Counted from the stretch's first letter, positions 41,827 to 50,948 are shown. The stretch: DNA of 64,000 bases from Streptomyces sp. NBC_00576 (GCF_036345175.1 NZ_CP107780.1:4154001-4218000); one strand, 5' to 3'. Notes: a model not told the origin generated them from the sequence alone. A program made the numbers and translations.

Positions 41827-42827
41827 CCGCCTCGAACGCCCCCGACGTCGTCCGGTCCGCCTACGCCCAGCTCGCCGTCACCGACCTCGGCGCAGCCCGC
41901 TGGTTCTGGGTCGACATGCTCGGCTTCCATGTTCAGTACGAGGACGCCGAGTCGCTGTACCTGCGCGGCACGGACGAACTCACCCACCACTCGCTGGTGC
42001 TGCGCAAGGGCGATCTGGCGGCCCTCGACCACATCTCCTATCGCGTCCGCACCCCCGAGGACGTCGACAAGGCGGAGAAGTTCTTCGCCGGACTCGGCTG
42101 CCCGGTCAAGCGGTTGAAGAAGGGCGAGGGAACGCACGGTATCGGCGACGCGGTCCGCGTCATCGACCCGCTCGGCTTCCCCGTGGAGTTCTTCCACGAG
42201 ATCGAGCGCGCTGAGCGCCTCATCCAGCGCTACGACATCCGCCACGGCGCCGAGATCGCCCGCCTGGACCACTTCAACATCTGCACCCCCGACATCCCGG
42301 CCGCCTACGCCCACTACCAGTCCCTCGGCTTCGGCTGCTCGGAAACGATCGAGGGTGACGAGCACGAGCTGTACGCGGCCTGGATGTACCGCAAGCAGAC
42401 CGTCCATGACGTCGCCTTCACGGGGGGTGCCGGACCGCGCCTGCACCACCTCGGGGTGGCCACCCACGAGTCCCACCAGGTACTGCGCGCGGCCGACATC
42501 TTCGGCTCGCTGCACAAAGAGCACCACATCGAACGAGGCCCCGGCCGGCACGGCGTCTCCAACGCCTTCTACCTCTACCTGCGGGACCCCGACGGCCACC
42601 GCGTGGAGATCTACACCTCGGACTACTACACCGGTGACCCGGACCACGAGACATACCGCTGGAACGTGCGCGACGACCGCCGCCGCGACTTCTGGGGCAA
42701 CGCCGTCATCGAGTCCTGGTACAAGGAGGCCGCCCCCGTCCTCGACCTGGACGGACGCCCGCAGCCCGTGACCGACACCGTCCTCGACGAGTCCGCGGTT
42801 CAGGTGGGTGCGGACGGCCTCGGCTGA
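41823..42827 (+). CDS. hpaD: 3,4-dihydroxyphenylacetate 2,3-dioxygenase
   Basis: 334 residues. Two vicinal-oxygen-chelate modules. In the second, metal ligands are in ARLDHFNICTPD (His), LHHLGVATHE (His) and GHRVEIYTSDYY (Glu), matching Mn/Fe homoprotocatechuate dioxygenases of Arthrobacter/Brevibacterium type. Extradiol cleavage of homoprotocatechuate yields the semialdehyde used by HpaE. ATG overlaps the hpaE stop. Last gene of the operon. Confidence 0.93.
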   Translation: MTASNAPDVVRSAYAQLAVTDLGAARWFWVDMLGFHVQYEDAESLYLRGTDELTHHSLVLRKGDLAALDHISYRVRTPEDVDKAEKFFAGLGCPVKRLKKGEGTHGIGDAVRVIDPLGFPVEFFHEIERAERLIQRYDIRHGAEIARLDHFNICTPDIPAAYAHYQSLGFGCSETIEGDEHELYAAWMYRKQTVHDVAFTGGAGPRLHHLGVATHESHQVLRAADIFGSLHKEHHIERGPGRHGVSNAFYLYLRDPDGHRVEIYTSDYYTGDPDHETYRWNVRDDRRRDFWGNAVIESWYKEAAPVLDLDGRPQPVTDTVLDESAVQVGADGLG

Positions 42828-42945
42828 TGCTCCGGGCGGTGGGGGGGGACCCGGAGGTGCTTCGCGCCCTTCCGGGGCCCCCTCACCGCGCCCTCGACGG
42901 ACACGAGATCTTCCCATCCACCCCATTCATCGCACTTTGTGAAAA

Positions 42946-42969
42946 CCGGATACGACAGTTAGTATCCGG
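42946..42969. promoter_or_regulatory. dyad upstream of AraC-type regulator
   Basis: CCGGATAC (42946-42953) and GTATCCGG (42962-42969) form an 8-bp-arm dyad with 8-nt spacer. It lies 48 bp before the AraC-type gene start and 119 bp after hpaD, so it is either an operator for the regulator or a terminator for the hpa operon; there is no T-tract. Confidence 0.5.
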
Positions 42970-43016
42970 CGGCACGCCTACCTGCCGGCTTGCCGAAGGG
43001 CCCGCAGAGGAGACCC

Positions 43017-43982
43017 ATGCCCTCGATGACGACTCCGTCGGAAGACACCTCCGCAGGACGCTTCGAGTTCTGGCGGGACGTGGTCGGCCAGAGTTTCGTG
43101 CCGCTCGAAGCGCTGCCGCGCGAGGTTCCCGACTTCCGCGCCTCCCTGCACACCGCCCAGCTCGGCGCGGTGCAGGTGTCCGTGGTGGCCGCGGATCCGC
43201 ACGGCGTCGCCCACACCCGTAGGCACATCGCCTCCGACCCGGCCGATTTCGTCAAGGTGAGTCTTCAGCTGGCCGGGCAGTGCATGCTGACCCAGGCGGA
43301 CCGCCAGGCCCTCCTCAAGCCGGGCGAGCTGGCCATCTACGACACCCGGCACCCGTACACACTCGACTTCGACCAGCCGTACCGCACACTCGTGCTGATG
43401 TTCCCGAGGGTCCTGCTCCGGCTGCCCGAGCGCGACCTGACCCGCATGATCGCCACCACCGTGTCGTGCGGCGACGGACTGGGGCCCGTGGTGCACCCGT
43501 TCCTGTGCGGACTGGCAGGGCAAGTGCGGCAACTGGACGCTCTCGGCACGCCGCGGCTCGCGGACAGCGTGATCGACCTGGTCGGCGCGATGCTCTCCGA
43601 CCGGTGCGCCGTGCACGTGACACAGCAGGACGACGGGCGGGAGCTGCTGGCCCGGCGGATCCTCACGTACATGGAACAGCGGCTCTCCGACCCGGGGCTC
43701 GGCCCCGACCGGATCGCGGCCGCCCACCACATCTCGCGGCGCTTCCTCTACAAGCTGCTGGCCGAGCGGGGATACACGGTCTCGGGCTGGCTCCGGGAGC
43801 GTCGCCTCGCCGAGTGTCTGCGCGACCTCGCGGACCCCGCGCTCGCCCATATGCCCGTCGCCACCGTCGGAAGCCGCTGGGGCTTTCCGGACCCCGCCCA
43901 CTTCAGCCACGCCTTCAAGAGCGCCTACGGCATGAGCCCGTCGGAGGCACGCGGAGCCGGGCGCACGGCGCTGGGCGCCTGA
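43017..43982 (+). CDS. AraC-family transcriptional activator
   Basis: 321 residues. N-terminal AraC-binding-like domain (FRASLHTAQLGAVQVSVVA, ADFVKVSLQLAGQ, YDTRHPYTLDF) and a C-terminal AraC HTH pair (DRIAAAHHISRRFLYKLLAE and a degenerate second HTH with WGFPDPAHFSHAFKSAYG). ATG 43017 with AGAGGAG upstream. Positioned between hpaD and the MFS-GMC-ALDH group on the same strand, it may activate one or both. Confidence 0.9.
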   Translation: MPSMTTPSEDTSAGRFEFWRDVVGQSFVPLEALPREVPDFRASLHTAQLGAVQVSVVAADPHGVAHTRRHIASDPADFVKVSLQLAGQCMLTQADRQALLKPGELAIYDTRHPYTLDFDQPYRTLVLMFPRVLLRLPERDLTRMIATTVSCGDGLGPVVHPFLCGLAGQVRQLDALGTPRLADSVIDLVGAMLSDRCAVHVTQQDDGRELLARRILTYMEQRLSDPGLGPDRIAAAHHISRRFLYKLLAERGYTVSGWLRERRLAECLRDLADPALAHMPVATVGSRWGFPDPAHFSHAFKSAYGMSPSEARGAGRTALGA

Positions 43983-44020
43983 GCGCTCCGCTGGATATGC
44001 CGGTTGTTCACCGCGGGCCG

Positions 44021-44053
44021 GTGGGGGCTGGTCGCGCAGTTCCCCGCGCCCCT
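44021..44053 (-). repeat. 33-bp interspersed intergenic repeat, copy 2
   Basis: Reverse complement of 6393-6425 with one mismatch (32 of 33). Intergenic between the AraC-type gene and the MFS gene. Confidence 0.75.
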
Positions 44054-44116
44054 TACGGGTCGCTGTACGTCCCGAAGACGGCGGATCTGCCGATCGTGCC
44101 CGCCCCAGCAAGGGCC

Positions 44117-44138
44117 GGTGCACCATCACGCAAGCCGG
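44117..44138 (+). promoter_or_regulatory. 22-bp motif shared with the GMC gene promoter
   Basis: Begins GGTGCACC and ends CAAGCCGG (approximately); the same 22-bp block occurs at 45933-45954, 29 bp ahead of the GMC oxidoreductase, with 18 of 22 bases identical. A shared regulator site for transporter and oxidoreductase is the simplest reading. Confidence 0.45.
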
Positions 44139-44385
44139 AGTGGGCCGCCGAGGTGCATCCTCCGGTCGTGAGAGAGAGCCGCACACTCCTCACGGGCCCG
44201 ACTCGCGGGCGCCAGTGAGCGGCTTACGCAGGACCCACAGACACAGGAGCGGGCTGACGTCCCGACTTCCCCCAGGGCCGAAGAGCGTCACCGCGCTGAT
44301 CGACAGCCCCGCCCTGTCTCTTCTCCCCACGGCACTCTCCCTTCCTGCCTCTCCGGCTCCCGCTCATCCGACGAATGAGGCATTC

Positions 44386-45717
44386 ATGCTGAGAAAGCGA
44401 TCCGCCGCGCCCCCTCCGCTCGGTGGCGCCGGCTCCGACGCCCGCCGCTACGAGAACAAGCTGCTCGTCATCCTTTTCCTGGGCTTCGGCCTCGTCTTCT
44501 TCGACCGGCAGGCACTTTTCTTCCTCGTCCCCTTCATCAGTAAGGACATCCCCCTCTCGAACACCGCCCTGGGCACGCTCGCCGGAGTCCTCGCGCTGAC
44601 CTGGGCCCTGTCCGGAATGATCTCCGGACGCCTGTCCGACCGGCTCGGCCGTCGTAAGCCCGTGATCATCATCGCGGTGGTGCTCTTCTCCTGCCTCTCG
44701 GCGTCGAGCGGGCTGGTCACCGGATTCGTCGCGCTGTTGGGAGCCAGGGCGCTGATGGGGCTGGCGGAAGGTGCCGTACTGCCGGCGTCGCAGTCTCTGA
44801 TGGTGGAGGCATCCCAGGAGCACCGGCGCGGCCTGAACATGGGTCTGCTACAGGGCTCATCGGCCGGACTGCTGGGCGGCATCCTCTGCCCGCTCGCGGT
44901 GGTCTGGATCGCCACGCAGTACACCTGGCGACTGGCGTTCGGCATCACCATCGTCCCGGGCCTGCTGCTCGCCCTGTGGATCTGGCGGTCGGTACGGGAG
45001 GAGCCACCGGGTGGCCGTGTGATCACGGAGGCCGTGGCGGAATCCGTGGACGCCGCGGCCAAGCCGAGCATCGGCAGCATCCTGCGGCAGCGCAACATCA
45101 TCCTCTGCGTGCTGATCGCCTGCGCGTACATGACATGGTTCTTCGTCATCATCACGTTCGCGCCTGTCTACATGACCTCGGTCAAGGGCTTCTCACCCGC
45201 GACGATGAGCGGCATCGTGACCTGCCTCGGGGTGGCGTGGGTCGTGTGGGGCTTCGTCACACCGGGGATCTCCGACAGGTTCGGCCGCAAGAACACACTG
45301 ATCGTCTTCACGGTGATGGCCGCGCTCTGCCCCCTGGCCGTGGTGTATGTGAGCAGCCCCGTGGTGCTCGGCGCAGTGGTCGTGCTCACCTATACGGGTC
45401 TCGGCTGCTTCACCCTGTTCATGGCGACCATCCCCGCGGAGACCGTCCCCCGCGGCGCGCTGGCGACCGCCCTGGGCCTGGTCATGGGCATCGGGGAGCT
45501 CGCCGGCGGTTTCCTCGCTCCGGTGATCGCCGGGTGGGCCTCCGACAACTGGGGGCTTGAGACGGCCATGTACATCTCGGCGGCGGGTGCCGCGATGGTC
45601 GTGCTGCTCGCGCTCGGGCTGAAGGAGACGGCTCCCGCCGTCCTGCGCAGGAAGAACGCGGCGGCGGTCCGCACCGGCGCCACGGAGCGAACCACCAGCG
45701 AAGCCGCCGTCTCCTGA
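44386..45717 (+). CDS. MFS transporter
   Basis: 443 residues, 12 hydrophobic segments. MFS signatures GRLSDRLGRRKPV between TM2 and TM3 and GISDRFGRKN between TM8 and TM9. The type resembles aromatic-acid/proton symporters and sugar-acid transporters (ACS/HpaX group). Between hpa genes and GMC/ALDH genes, it probably imports their substrate, for example a hydroxyphenyl compound; substrate unknown. A very strong hairpin follows its stop. Confidence 0.88.
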   Translation: MLRKRSAAPPPLGGAGSDARRYENKLLVILFLGFGLVFFDRQALFFLVPFISKDIPLSNTALGTLAGVLALTWALSGMISGRLSDRLGRRKPVIIIAVVLFSCLSASSGLVTGFVALLGARALMGLAEGAVLPASQSLMVEASQEHRRGLNMGLLQGSSAGLLGGILCPLAVVWIATQYTWRLAFGITIVPGLLLALWIWRSVREEPPGGRVITEAVAESVDAAAKPSIGSILRQRNIILCVLIACAYMTWFFVIITFAPVYMTSVKGFSPATMSGIVTCLGVAWVVWGFVTPGISDRFGRKNTLIVFTVMAALCPLAVVYVSSPVVLGAVVVLTYTGLGCFTLFMATIPAETVPRGALATALGLVMGIGELAGGFLAPVIAGWASDNWGLETAMYISAAGAAMVVLLALGLKETAPAVLRRKNAAAVRTGATERTTSEAAVS

Positions 45718-45740
45718 CCCGGCCCCTCTGCTACGACTCC

Positions 45741-45780
45741 CGCGACGGCCTGGACCACCTCGGTGGTCCAGGCCGTCGCG
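45741..45780. terminator. strong terminator palindrome after MFS gene
   Basis: Bases 45741-45759 pair perfectly with 45762-45780 (19 bp; core GACGGCCTGGACCACC), 23 bp after the MFS stop. It separates MFS from GMC transcription; no T-tract. Confidence 0.8.
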
Positions 45781-45932
45781 TGCTGCCTGGGGACGAGCCG
45801 TGCGCCCACGCGGTCCTGCCGGTCCCCCAAGCGGCTACCGGGCCACCCATCGGCCTCTAGGGCAACGCGCGACCGGTCAGAGGACAGGTCACGACCCGCA
45901 CTCAGCCGTTCGTGCCCGCCTCCACAAGACGC

Positions 45933-45954
45933 GGTGCACCGCCGCACAAGCCGG
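45933..45954 (+). promoter_or_regulatory. 22-bp motif, second copy, upstream of GMC gene
   Basis: Matches 44117-44138 at 18 of 22 positions, centred about 40 bp before ATG 45983, a plausible operator position. Confidence 0.45.
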
Positions 45955-45982
45955 TACCCCGTACGTCTGTGACCCTCCCGTC

Positions 45983-47515
45983 ATGCGAACAACACACACC
46001 GTTTACGACCACATCGTGGTGGGCGCCGGGTCCGCGGGCTGTGCCCTCACCCGCAGACTCGTGGACGCCGGCCGGACCGTCCTGCTGATCGAGATGGGCG
46101 ACCGGGACGACAACCCGGCCATCCATGACCCGGGGCGCCTGTGGGAACTGTGGAACTCCCCGCAGGACCACGCGTACACCACCGAACCCCAGCGGCACGC
46201 CTCCGGCACCCAGGTGTTCTGGCCGCGCGGCAAGGTCCTCGGCGGGTCCAGCGCCCTGAACGGCATGATCTACGTCCGCGGCAACCGGGCCGACTACGAC
46301 AGCTGGGCCTACCAGGGAGCCGCGGGCTGGTCGTACGACGAGGTGCTGCCGTACTTCAAACGCTCGGAGGACTTCGAGGACGGCGCGTCGCACTACCACG
46401 GGGCCGGCGGCCCACTGCCCGTCAGCCGGAACCACTCCCCCAACCCGGTCACCACCGCCTTCATCGAGGCATGCCAGGACTACGGGATCCCGTACAACGA
46501 CGACTGCAACGGCCAGGACCAGCTCGGTGTGAACCTGCTGCACCGCAACATCCGCGACGGCAAGCGCGTCAGCGCGTGGACCGCCTTCATGGAGCCGGTA
46601 CTCGACAGCGCGCTGCTGACCGTGATGACCGGCGCGACGGTCACGCGCGTCCTGGTGGACGGTGGCCGGGCGCGGGGCGTCGAGCTGCTGCGCGAAGGCC
46701 GTACGACTGAGGTCCGCTGCGAAGGGGACGTGATCCTGTCCGGCGGCACCATCGGATCGGCCCAGCTGCTCCTGCTCAGCGGTGTCGGGCCGGCGGACGA
46801 GCTGCGGGCCCTCGGGATCAGGGCGACCGCGGACCTGCCGGGAGTGGGCGCGAACCTGCACGACCACACCCTCGCTCCGGTGGTGTGGGAGTCGGCACGG
46901 CCGGTGCCGCAGGGCACGGCCAACAAACTGGAGGCCCACTACTTCGCCAAGTCCGACCCGGCGCTGACCGTGCCGGACCTGCAGCCGCTGATGTCCCACC
47001 TGCCACTGCCGGTGCCCGACATGGACGTTCCCGAAGAGGGCCACGGCTTCTCGGTCCTCGCCGGGACGATCCGTCCGCTCAGCCGTGGCCGCCTGTGGCT
47101 GCGCTCGGCCGACCCCACCCAGGCTCCCGCCCTGGACCCCGGCTACTTCGCCGAGCCGTCGGACCTCACGGCCATGGTGCGGGCCGTGCAGCAGGTGCGG
47201 GAGATCGGCGAGGAGAAGTCGCTGGGCGACTGGCGGACCCGCGAGGTCGCACCCGGACCGTATGTGCGTACGGACGCGGAAGTCGCCGCGTACATCAAGC
47301 GGACCCTCCTCAGCTATCACCACCAGGTGGGCACCTGCCGTATGGGCATCGACCGTACGGCGGTCGTCGATCCACAACTGCGCGTCCACGGCGTGGCCGG
47401 GCTGCGCGTCGCGGACGCCTCCGTCATGCCCTCCGTCACCTCCGGCAACACCCACGCACCTGCCGTCATGATCGGCGAGCGCTGCGCCGACCTCATCCTG
47501 GGAGCACAGCTGTGA
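45983..47515 (+). CDS. GMC-family FAD-dependent alcohol oxidoreductase
   Basis: 510 residues. N-terminal FAD motif HIVVGAGSAGCALTRRL, GKVLGGSSALNGMIYVRG (GMC signature 1), SGGTIGSAQLLLLSGVGP (signature 2), and C-terminal HHQVGTCRMG with catalytic His plus TSGNTHAPAVMIGER. Choline dehydrogenase and aryl-alcohol oxidases belong here. Coupled by GTGA to an aldehyde dehydrogenase, so alcohol to aldehyde to acid is the likely route. Choline-to-betaine is possible, but no choline transporter or BetI-type regulator is nearby. Confidence 0.9.
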   Translation: MRTTHTVYDHIVVGAGSAGCALTRRLVDAGRTVLLIEMGDRDDNPAIHDPGRLWELWNSPQDHAYTTEPQRHASGTQVFWPRGKVLGGSSALNGMIYVRGNRADYDSWAYQGAAGWSYDEVLPYFKRSEDFEDGASHYHGAGGPLPVSRNHSPNPVTTAFIEACQDYGIPYNDDCNGQDQLGVNLLHRNIRDGKRVSAWTAFMEPVLDSALLTVMTGATVTRVLVDGGRARGVELLREGRTTEVRCEGDVILSGGTIGSAQLLLLSGVGPADELRALGIRATADLPGVGANLHDHTLAPVVWESARPVPQGTANKLEAHYFAKSDPALTVPDLQPLMSHLPLPVPDMDVPEEGHGFSVLAGTIRPLSRGRLWLRSADPTQAPALDPGYFAEPSDLTAMVRAVQQVREIGEEKSLGDWRTREVAPGPYVRTDAEVAAYIKRTLLSYHHQVGTCRMGIDRTAVVDPQLRVHGVAGLRVADASVMPSVTSGNTHAPAVMIGERCADLILGAQL

Positions 47516-48948
47516 CCAATACCCTTTTCATCGGTGGCGAGTGGCAAGCCGCGGCCTCCGGAGCGGAGTTCGAGACCCTGGACCCGGCGACGGGGCAACC
47601 CCACGCCCAGGTGTCCCTGGCGGGGGCCGCGGACGCCGACGCGGCCGTACGGGCCGCCCGCGCCGCCCTCGAGAACCCTGACTGGGCGGGACTCACCCCG
47701 GCCCAGCGCGCCCGCATCCTGTGGCGCATCGGCGACCTCATCGAGGAACACGCCGAGGAACTGGCCGAGTTGGAGACCCGCGACCAGGGCCAGCCGCTCG
47801 GCATCTCCATGGCGGTCAGCGTCGCCGCGGCTGCCGAGCACTTCCGCTACTACGCCGGCTGGGTCACCAAGATCTACGGCGAGACGGCGCCAGTGTCCAT
47901 CCCCGGCGTGCTGCAGTACACCAAGCGCGAGCCGGTGGGAGTGTGCGCGCTGATCACCCCGTGGAACTTCCCGCTCATGATCGCGAGTTGGAAGATCGCA
48001 CCGGCCCTCGCCTGCGGGAACGCGGTGATCGTCAAACCCGCGGAACAGACCCCGATGACCACGGTGCGGCTCGTCGAATTGTGCCGTACGGCGGGTGTGC
48101 CGGACGGCGTCATCAACCTGCTGACCGGCGGTCCCGAGGCCGGCCGGGCCCTCGTCGAGCATCCCGGCGTGGACAAGGTCTCCTTCACCGGTTCGACCGA
48201 GACCGGCAGGGAGATCGTCCGGGCCTCCGCGGGCAACCTCAAGCGTGTCACGCTCGAACTCGGTGGCAAGGCGCCGAGCCTCGTACTGCCCGGCGCCGAC
48301 CTGGACGCGGCCGTGGCGGGCTGTCTTCAGGGCGCGCTCCTCAACAGCGGCCAGGTATGCGCCGCGTACACAAGGTTCCTCGTCCACCGCTCCCTCGCCG
48401 ACGAGTTCGCCGAGCGCTGCGCCAAGGCCGTCAGCGGGATGCGACTCGGCGCGGGCAGCGCGCCCGACACCGAGCTCGGCCCCCTGGTCACCGGCGAACA
48501 CCGTGACCACGTCCACGCGCTCGTGCGCAGCGGCGTCCAGGAAGGCGCCCAGCTGCTCGCCGGCGGGGCCCCGGTCGACGACCTGCCGGGCTTCTTCTAC
48601 CAGCCGACCGTGTTCACGGGTGTACGGGACGACATGCGCATCGCCCGCGAGGAGATCTTCGGCCCGGTGCTGTCGGTCCTGCCGTACGACGACGAGGACG
48701 AGGCCGTCGCCCGCGCCAACGACACCGAGTACGGCCTGGCGGCGGCCGTATGGACCCGCGACGTGGGCGCGGCGCACCGCGTGGCCGGCTCCATCCGCGC
48801 GGGCACGGTGTTCATCAACATGCCCAACCCCGTGGACGCCTCCGCCCCCTGGGGCGGGTTCAAGGCCAGCGGCTGGGGCCGGGAGATGGGCAGCGGCGCC
48901 ATCGACGCGTACACGGAGGTCAAGAGCGTGTGGACCTCGCTCGCCTGA
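47512..48948 (+). CDS. NAD(P)-dependent aldehyde dehydrogenase
   Basis: 478 residues. TPWNFPLMIASWKIAPALACG, FTGSTETGR, ELGGKAPSLVLPGADLD with catalytic Glu, catalytic Cys in LNSGQVCAAYTR, and EEIFGPVLSV. GTG 47512 overlaps the GMC stop, so the oxidation product of the GMC enzyme is its presumed substrate. Similar overall to HpaE (40318) but clearly distinct. Confidence 0.92.
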   Translation: MTNTLFIGGEWQAAASGAEFETLDPATGQPHAQVSLAGAADADAAVRAARAALENPDWAGLTPAQRARILWRIGDLIEEHAEELAELETRDQGQPLGISMAVSVAAAAEHFRYYAGWVTKIYGETAPVSIPGVLQYTKREPVGVCALITPWNFPLMIASWKIAPALACGNAVIVKPAEQTPMTTVRLVELCRTAGVPDGVINLLTGGPEAGRALVEHPGVDKVSFTGSTETGREIVRASAGNLKRVTLELGGKAPSLVLPGADLDAAVAGCLQGALLNSGQVCAAYTRFLVHRSLADEFAERCAKAVSGMRLGAGSAPDTELGPLVTGEHRDHVHALVRSGVQEGAQLLAGGAPVDDLPGFFYQPTVFTGVRDDMRIAREEIFGPVLSVLPYDDEDEAVARANDTEYGLAAAVWTRDVGAAHRVAGSIRAGTVFINMPNPVDASAPWGGFKASGWGREMGSGAIDAYTEVKSVWTSLA

Positions 48949-49609
48949 GGTGCCCGCCCGTCACGGACAGGCAGCCCCACGGGTTCGGACCGCACGAGTC
49001 TGATGCCTCCCCCGTCCGCACCGGCAAGGCAGTCGGGACCGCGAAGACGGCTTCCACTCGACGACGGCTGTATCCCGATCGCGGCGACCGCGCTGGAGCC
49101 ACTGCGGGAGCACGGCCCCGGCCGGGCCCGCGTTCAGGTGCTTCGGCCGTGACCACCGCGAGCGGCTGCCGGACGCGATCGGCGACGCCCGTTGGCGCCG
49201 TTCGCCAGGCCGCCAGACCGCCAGGGAAGGGCGAGGGCGAGGGCGCCGCGACGAAACGGGAAGCCGCGGCACGCGAAGCACTGCGCCCCGTCTGCGCGGA
49301 CTACGGGCGCAAGATCAGCGACGACCGACTCGCCCGCGTCGAAAACCGCGGTTGCGCGTGCCGCGGCCTTCTTTGCCGGATGTCTGGGTCGCTGACGCCG
49401 GGCGGGCGCGCCGCGCTTCGAGTCCGAGCCGCCGCCGCAGGGAGTCCGGCGCCTGTCTGCACCGGCCCCGACGCTCGGTGACCGTGAGCGCAGAACCAGG
49501 CGGAGCAGGCCACCCCATGAGCTGCGGCCGGACACCGTCTTCTCCACGGCCACCGCACCGACCGACATCCAGGTGACGCGTCAACAGCCAGCTACCTACA
49601 CTCACCGGC
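48949..49609. other. 661-bp stretch without a recognisable gene
   Basis: No frame has a credible start, ribosome-binding site and protein-like composition. A protein-like fragment in + frame at about 49251-49356 (TKREAAAREALRPVCADYGR, then KISDDRLARVEN) has no start and may be a gene remnant. Probably decayed DNA between the ALDH and MarR genes. Confidence 0.5.
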
Positions 49610-50077
49610 ATGACCGACACACCGCGCTGGCTCACCGAGTCGGAGCAGCACGCCTGGCGCAGCTTCGTACGACTGCAGGACAAGCTCCTCGGCCGGCTGG
49701 CCCGCGAGGTACAGGCCGAGTGCGGCCTGTCCCAAGCCGACTACGGAGTGCTCGTCCACCTCACCGAGGTACCCGGGGGCCGACTGCGCCTGCTGGAGCT
49801 CGCCACGGCGGTGGAATGGGAGAAGAGCCGGATGTCCCACCACATCAACCGGATGACCAAGCGCGGTCTGGTCGTCCGGGAGGAGTGCGCCGATGACGCG
49901 CGCGTGGCGTTCGTCGTCGTCACGCCCGCCGGCCGCGAGGCCCTCGCGGACGCCGCCCCCCGCCACGTCGAGCGGGTCCGCCGCCTTTTCATCGACCCGC
50001 TCAGCCCGGCGGAGCTCGCCATGCTCGCCCAGATCTCGAACCGCATCCTCGAAGGACTGGAGGAGGACCGCGCGTGA
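49610..50077 (+). CDS. MarR-family regulator
   Basis: 155 residues. HTH region LRLLELATAVEWEKSRMSHH and wing EECADDARVAFVVVT, with flanking dimerisation helices (SEQHAWRSFVRLQDKLLGRL). It begins directly at ATG 49610. The 661-bp gap upstream and gene debris downstream mean its target is unclear; the GMC/ALDH pair upstream is a candidate. Confidence 0.9.
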   Translation: MTDTPRWLTESEQHAWRSFVRLQDKLLGRLAREVQAECGLSQADYGVLVHLTEVPGGRLRLLELATAVEWEKSRMSHHINRMTKRGLVVREECADDARVAFVVVTPAGREALADAAPRHVERVRRLFIDPLSPAELAMLAQISNRILEGLEEDRA

Positions 50078-50095
50078 GCGCGACGCGGTAACCGC

Positions 50096-50400
50096 GTAGC
50101 GGACCGTGGTGACGCCCAGCTCCCTGATGAGGGCGAGTACGTCCTCCCGCAGACCTGCCTCGTCGGCGTCGGGGCGGCCGGGCGCGTGGATGTCGTCGTA
50201 GACGCAGCGGCCCAGGTGCTCGACGAAGGAGCCGTAGATCCGTGGGTTGACGGCACCGACGCCGAAGGCGGGGTCGAGGGTGAAGCGGCCACGTCGAGGC
50301 ACAGGCCCGAGGCGACGCCCTTGACGCTGCCGTCGGCGTTCAGCGTCCACTGCCGGTTCGCCGCGCCGGAGCAGTTCCAGATGATCACCTTTGCCGCTTT
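50096..50400 (-). pseudogene. chimeric scar: ricin-lectin fragment joined to GH51 arabinofuranosidase N-terminus
   Basis: On the minus strand, bases about 50395-50300 read as the end of a ricin-type repeat (KVIIWNCSGAANRQWTLNAD, then SGLCLDV). Immediately after, in another frame, about 50290-50096 reads as the start of an alpha-L-arabinofuranosidase (FTLDPAFGVGAVNPRIYGSF, VEHLGRCVYDDIHAPGRP, LALIRELGVTTVRY), where the expected PGGNF then breaks off 19 bp from the MarR stop. Neither fragment has start and stop of its own. Interpreted as remnants of two genes fused by deletion. Confidence 0.65.
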
Positions 50401-50477
50401 CCGCGCAGCCGGGCCAAGCGGCAACAGGGGGGCTAACCCCAGTGCCAGTCGGATGCCGTTTCCCTACCGTGGTGTGC

Positions 50478-50927
50478 ATGACCGGTATGGACGCCACGGG
50501 CGCGCACGACGCCGACCTCAAGAGGGAACTCAGCGCCACCCTGCAGGCCCGCAGGGAACTGGGCGACGAGTACGAGTCGGCGTTGGTCGACTCGTTCCTG
50601 GAGAAGGTCGACCAGCGGATAGACGGCTCGGTGGAACGCCGGGTACGGCGGCAGCTCGCCGAACAGCAGATGGTGACGGCGCGGGACTCACGTGCGCCGA
50701 AATCGACCGACACCTTCGGCGAGCGCTTCGGCTTCGCCATCGTGTCGCTGGTCCTGGCGATACCCCTGTCCGCCATCGGCGGCGGCATCTCGGGCCTCCC
50801 CGGCCTGCTGGTCGCATGGGGCGGCATCGTGGGCGTCAACGGATTCCAGGCGGCCCGCAGTTCGGCATGGCTCTTCGGCCGGCACCACCGCAGGGGCGGC
50901 CAGGACAGCGACGACTGGGAGAACTGA
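50478..50927 (+). CDS. small integral membrane protein, unknown
   Basis: 149 residues. About 75 charged cytoplasmic residues with helix ATLQARRELGDEYESALVDS and SFLEKVDQRIDGSVERRVRR, then two hydrophobic segments (FAIVSLVLAIPLSAIGGG and GLPGLLVAWGGIVGVNGF). The pattern fits a common Streptomyces membrane protein of unknown role. ATG 50478; no clear ribosome-binding site. The stop lies in a 7-bp tandem repeat. Confidence 0.75.
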   Translation: MTGMDATGAHDADLKRELSATLQARRELGDEYESALVDSFLEKVDQRIDGSVERRVRRQLAEQQMVTARDSRAPKSTDTFGERFGFAIVSLVLAIPLSAIGGGISGLPGLLVAWGGIVGVNGFQAARSSAWLFGRHHRRGGQDSDDWEN

Positions 50928-50948
50928 GCACTGAGGACTGAGGACTGA
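50924..50948 (+). repeat. 7-bp tandem repeat over stop codon
   Basis: CTGAGCA-CTGAGGA-CTGAGGA-CTGA: three and a half heptamers, the first containing the stop codon of the membrane-protein gene. Confidence 0.7.

Larger units (their letters stand above)
43983..44385. promoter_or_regulatory. 403-bp region upstream of MFS transporter
   Basis: No gene is assigned. It holds the second copy of the 33-bp repeat (44021-44053) and the 22-bp motif at 44117-44138 that recurs ahead of the GMC gene. The MFS frame is open from 44140, but these residues (Arg/Pro/Ser-rich) are unlike a transporter and ATG 44386 is preferred. Confidence 0.5.

Noticed and set aside
45983..48948. Choline-to-glycine-betaine (betA-betB) operon
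   Set aside because: GMC and ALDH order fits, but there is no choline-specific transporter or BetI-type repressor, and the neighbours are aromatic catabolism genes; substrate left open.
48750..49481. Open frame beginning inside the aldehyde dehydrogenase gene
   Set aside because: Starts out of frame within ALDH and has no independent start; only a short part looks protein-like, noted as possible remnant.
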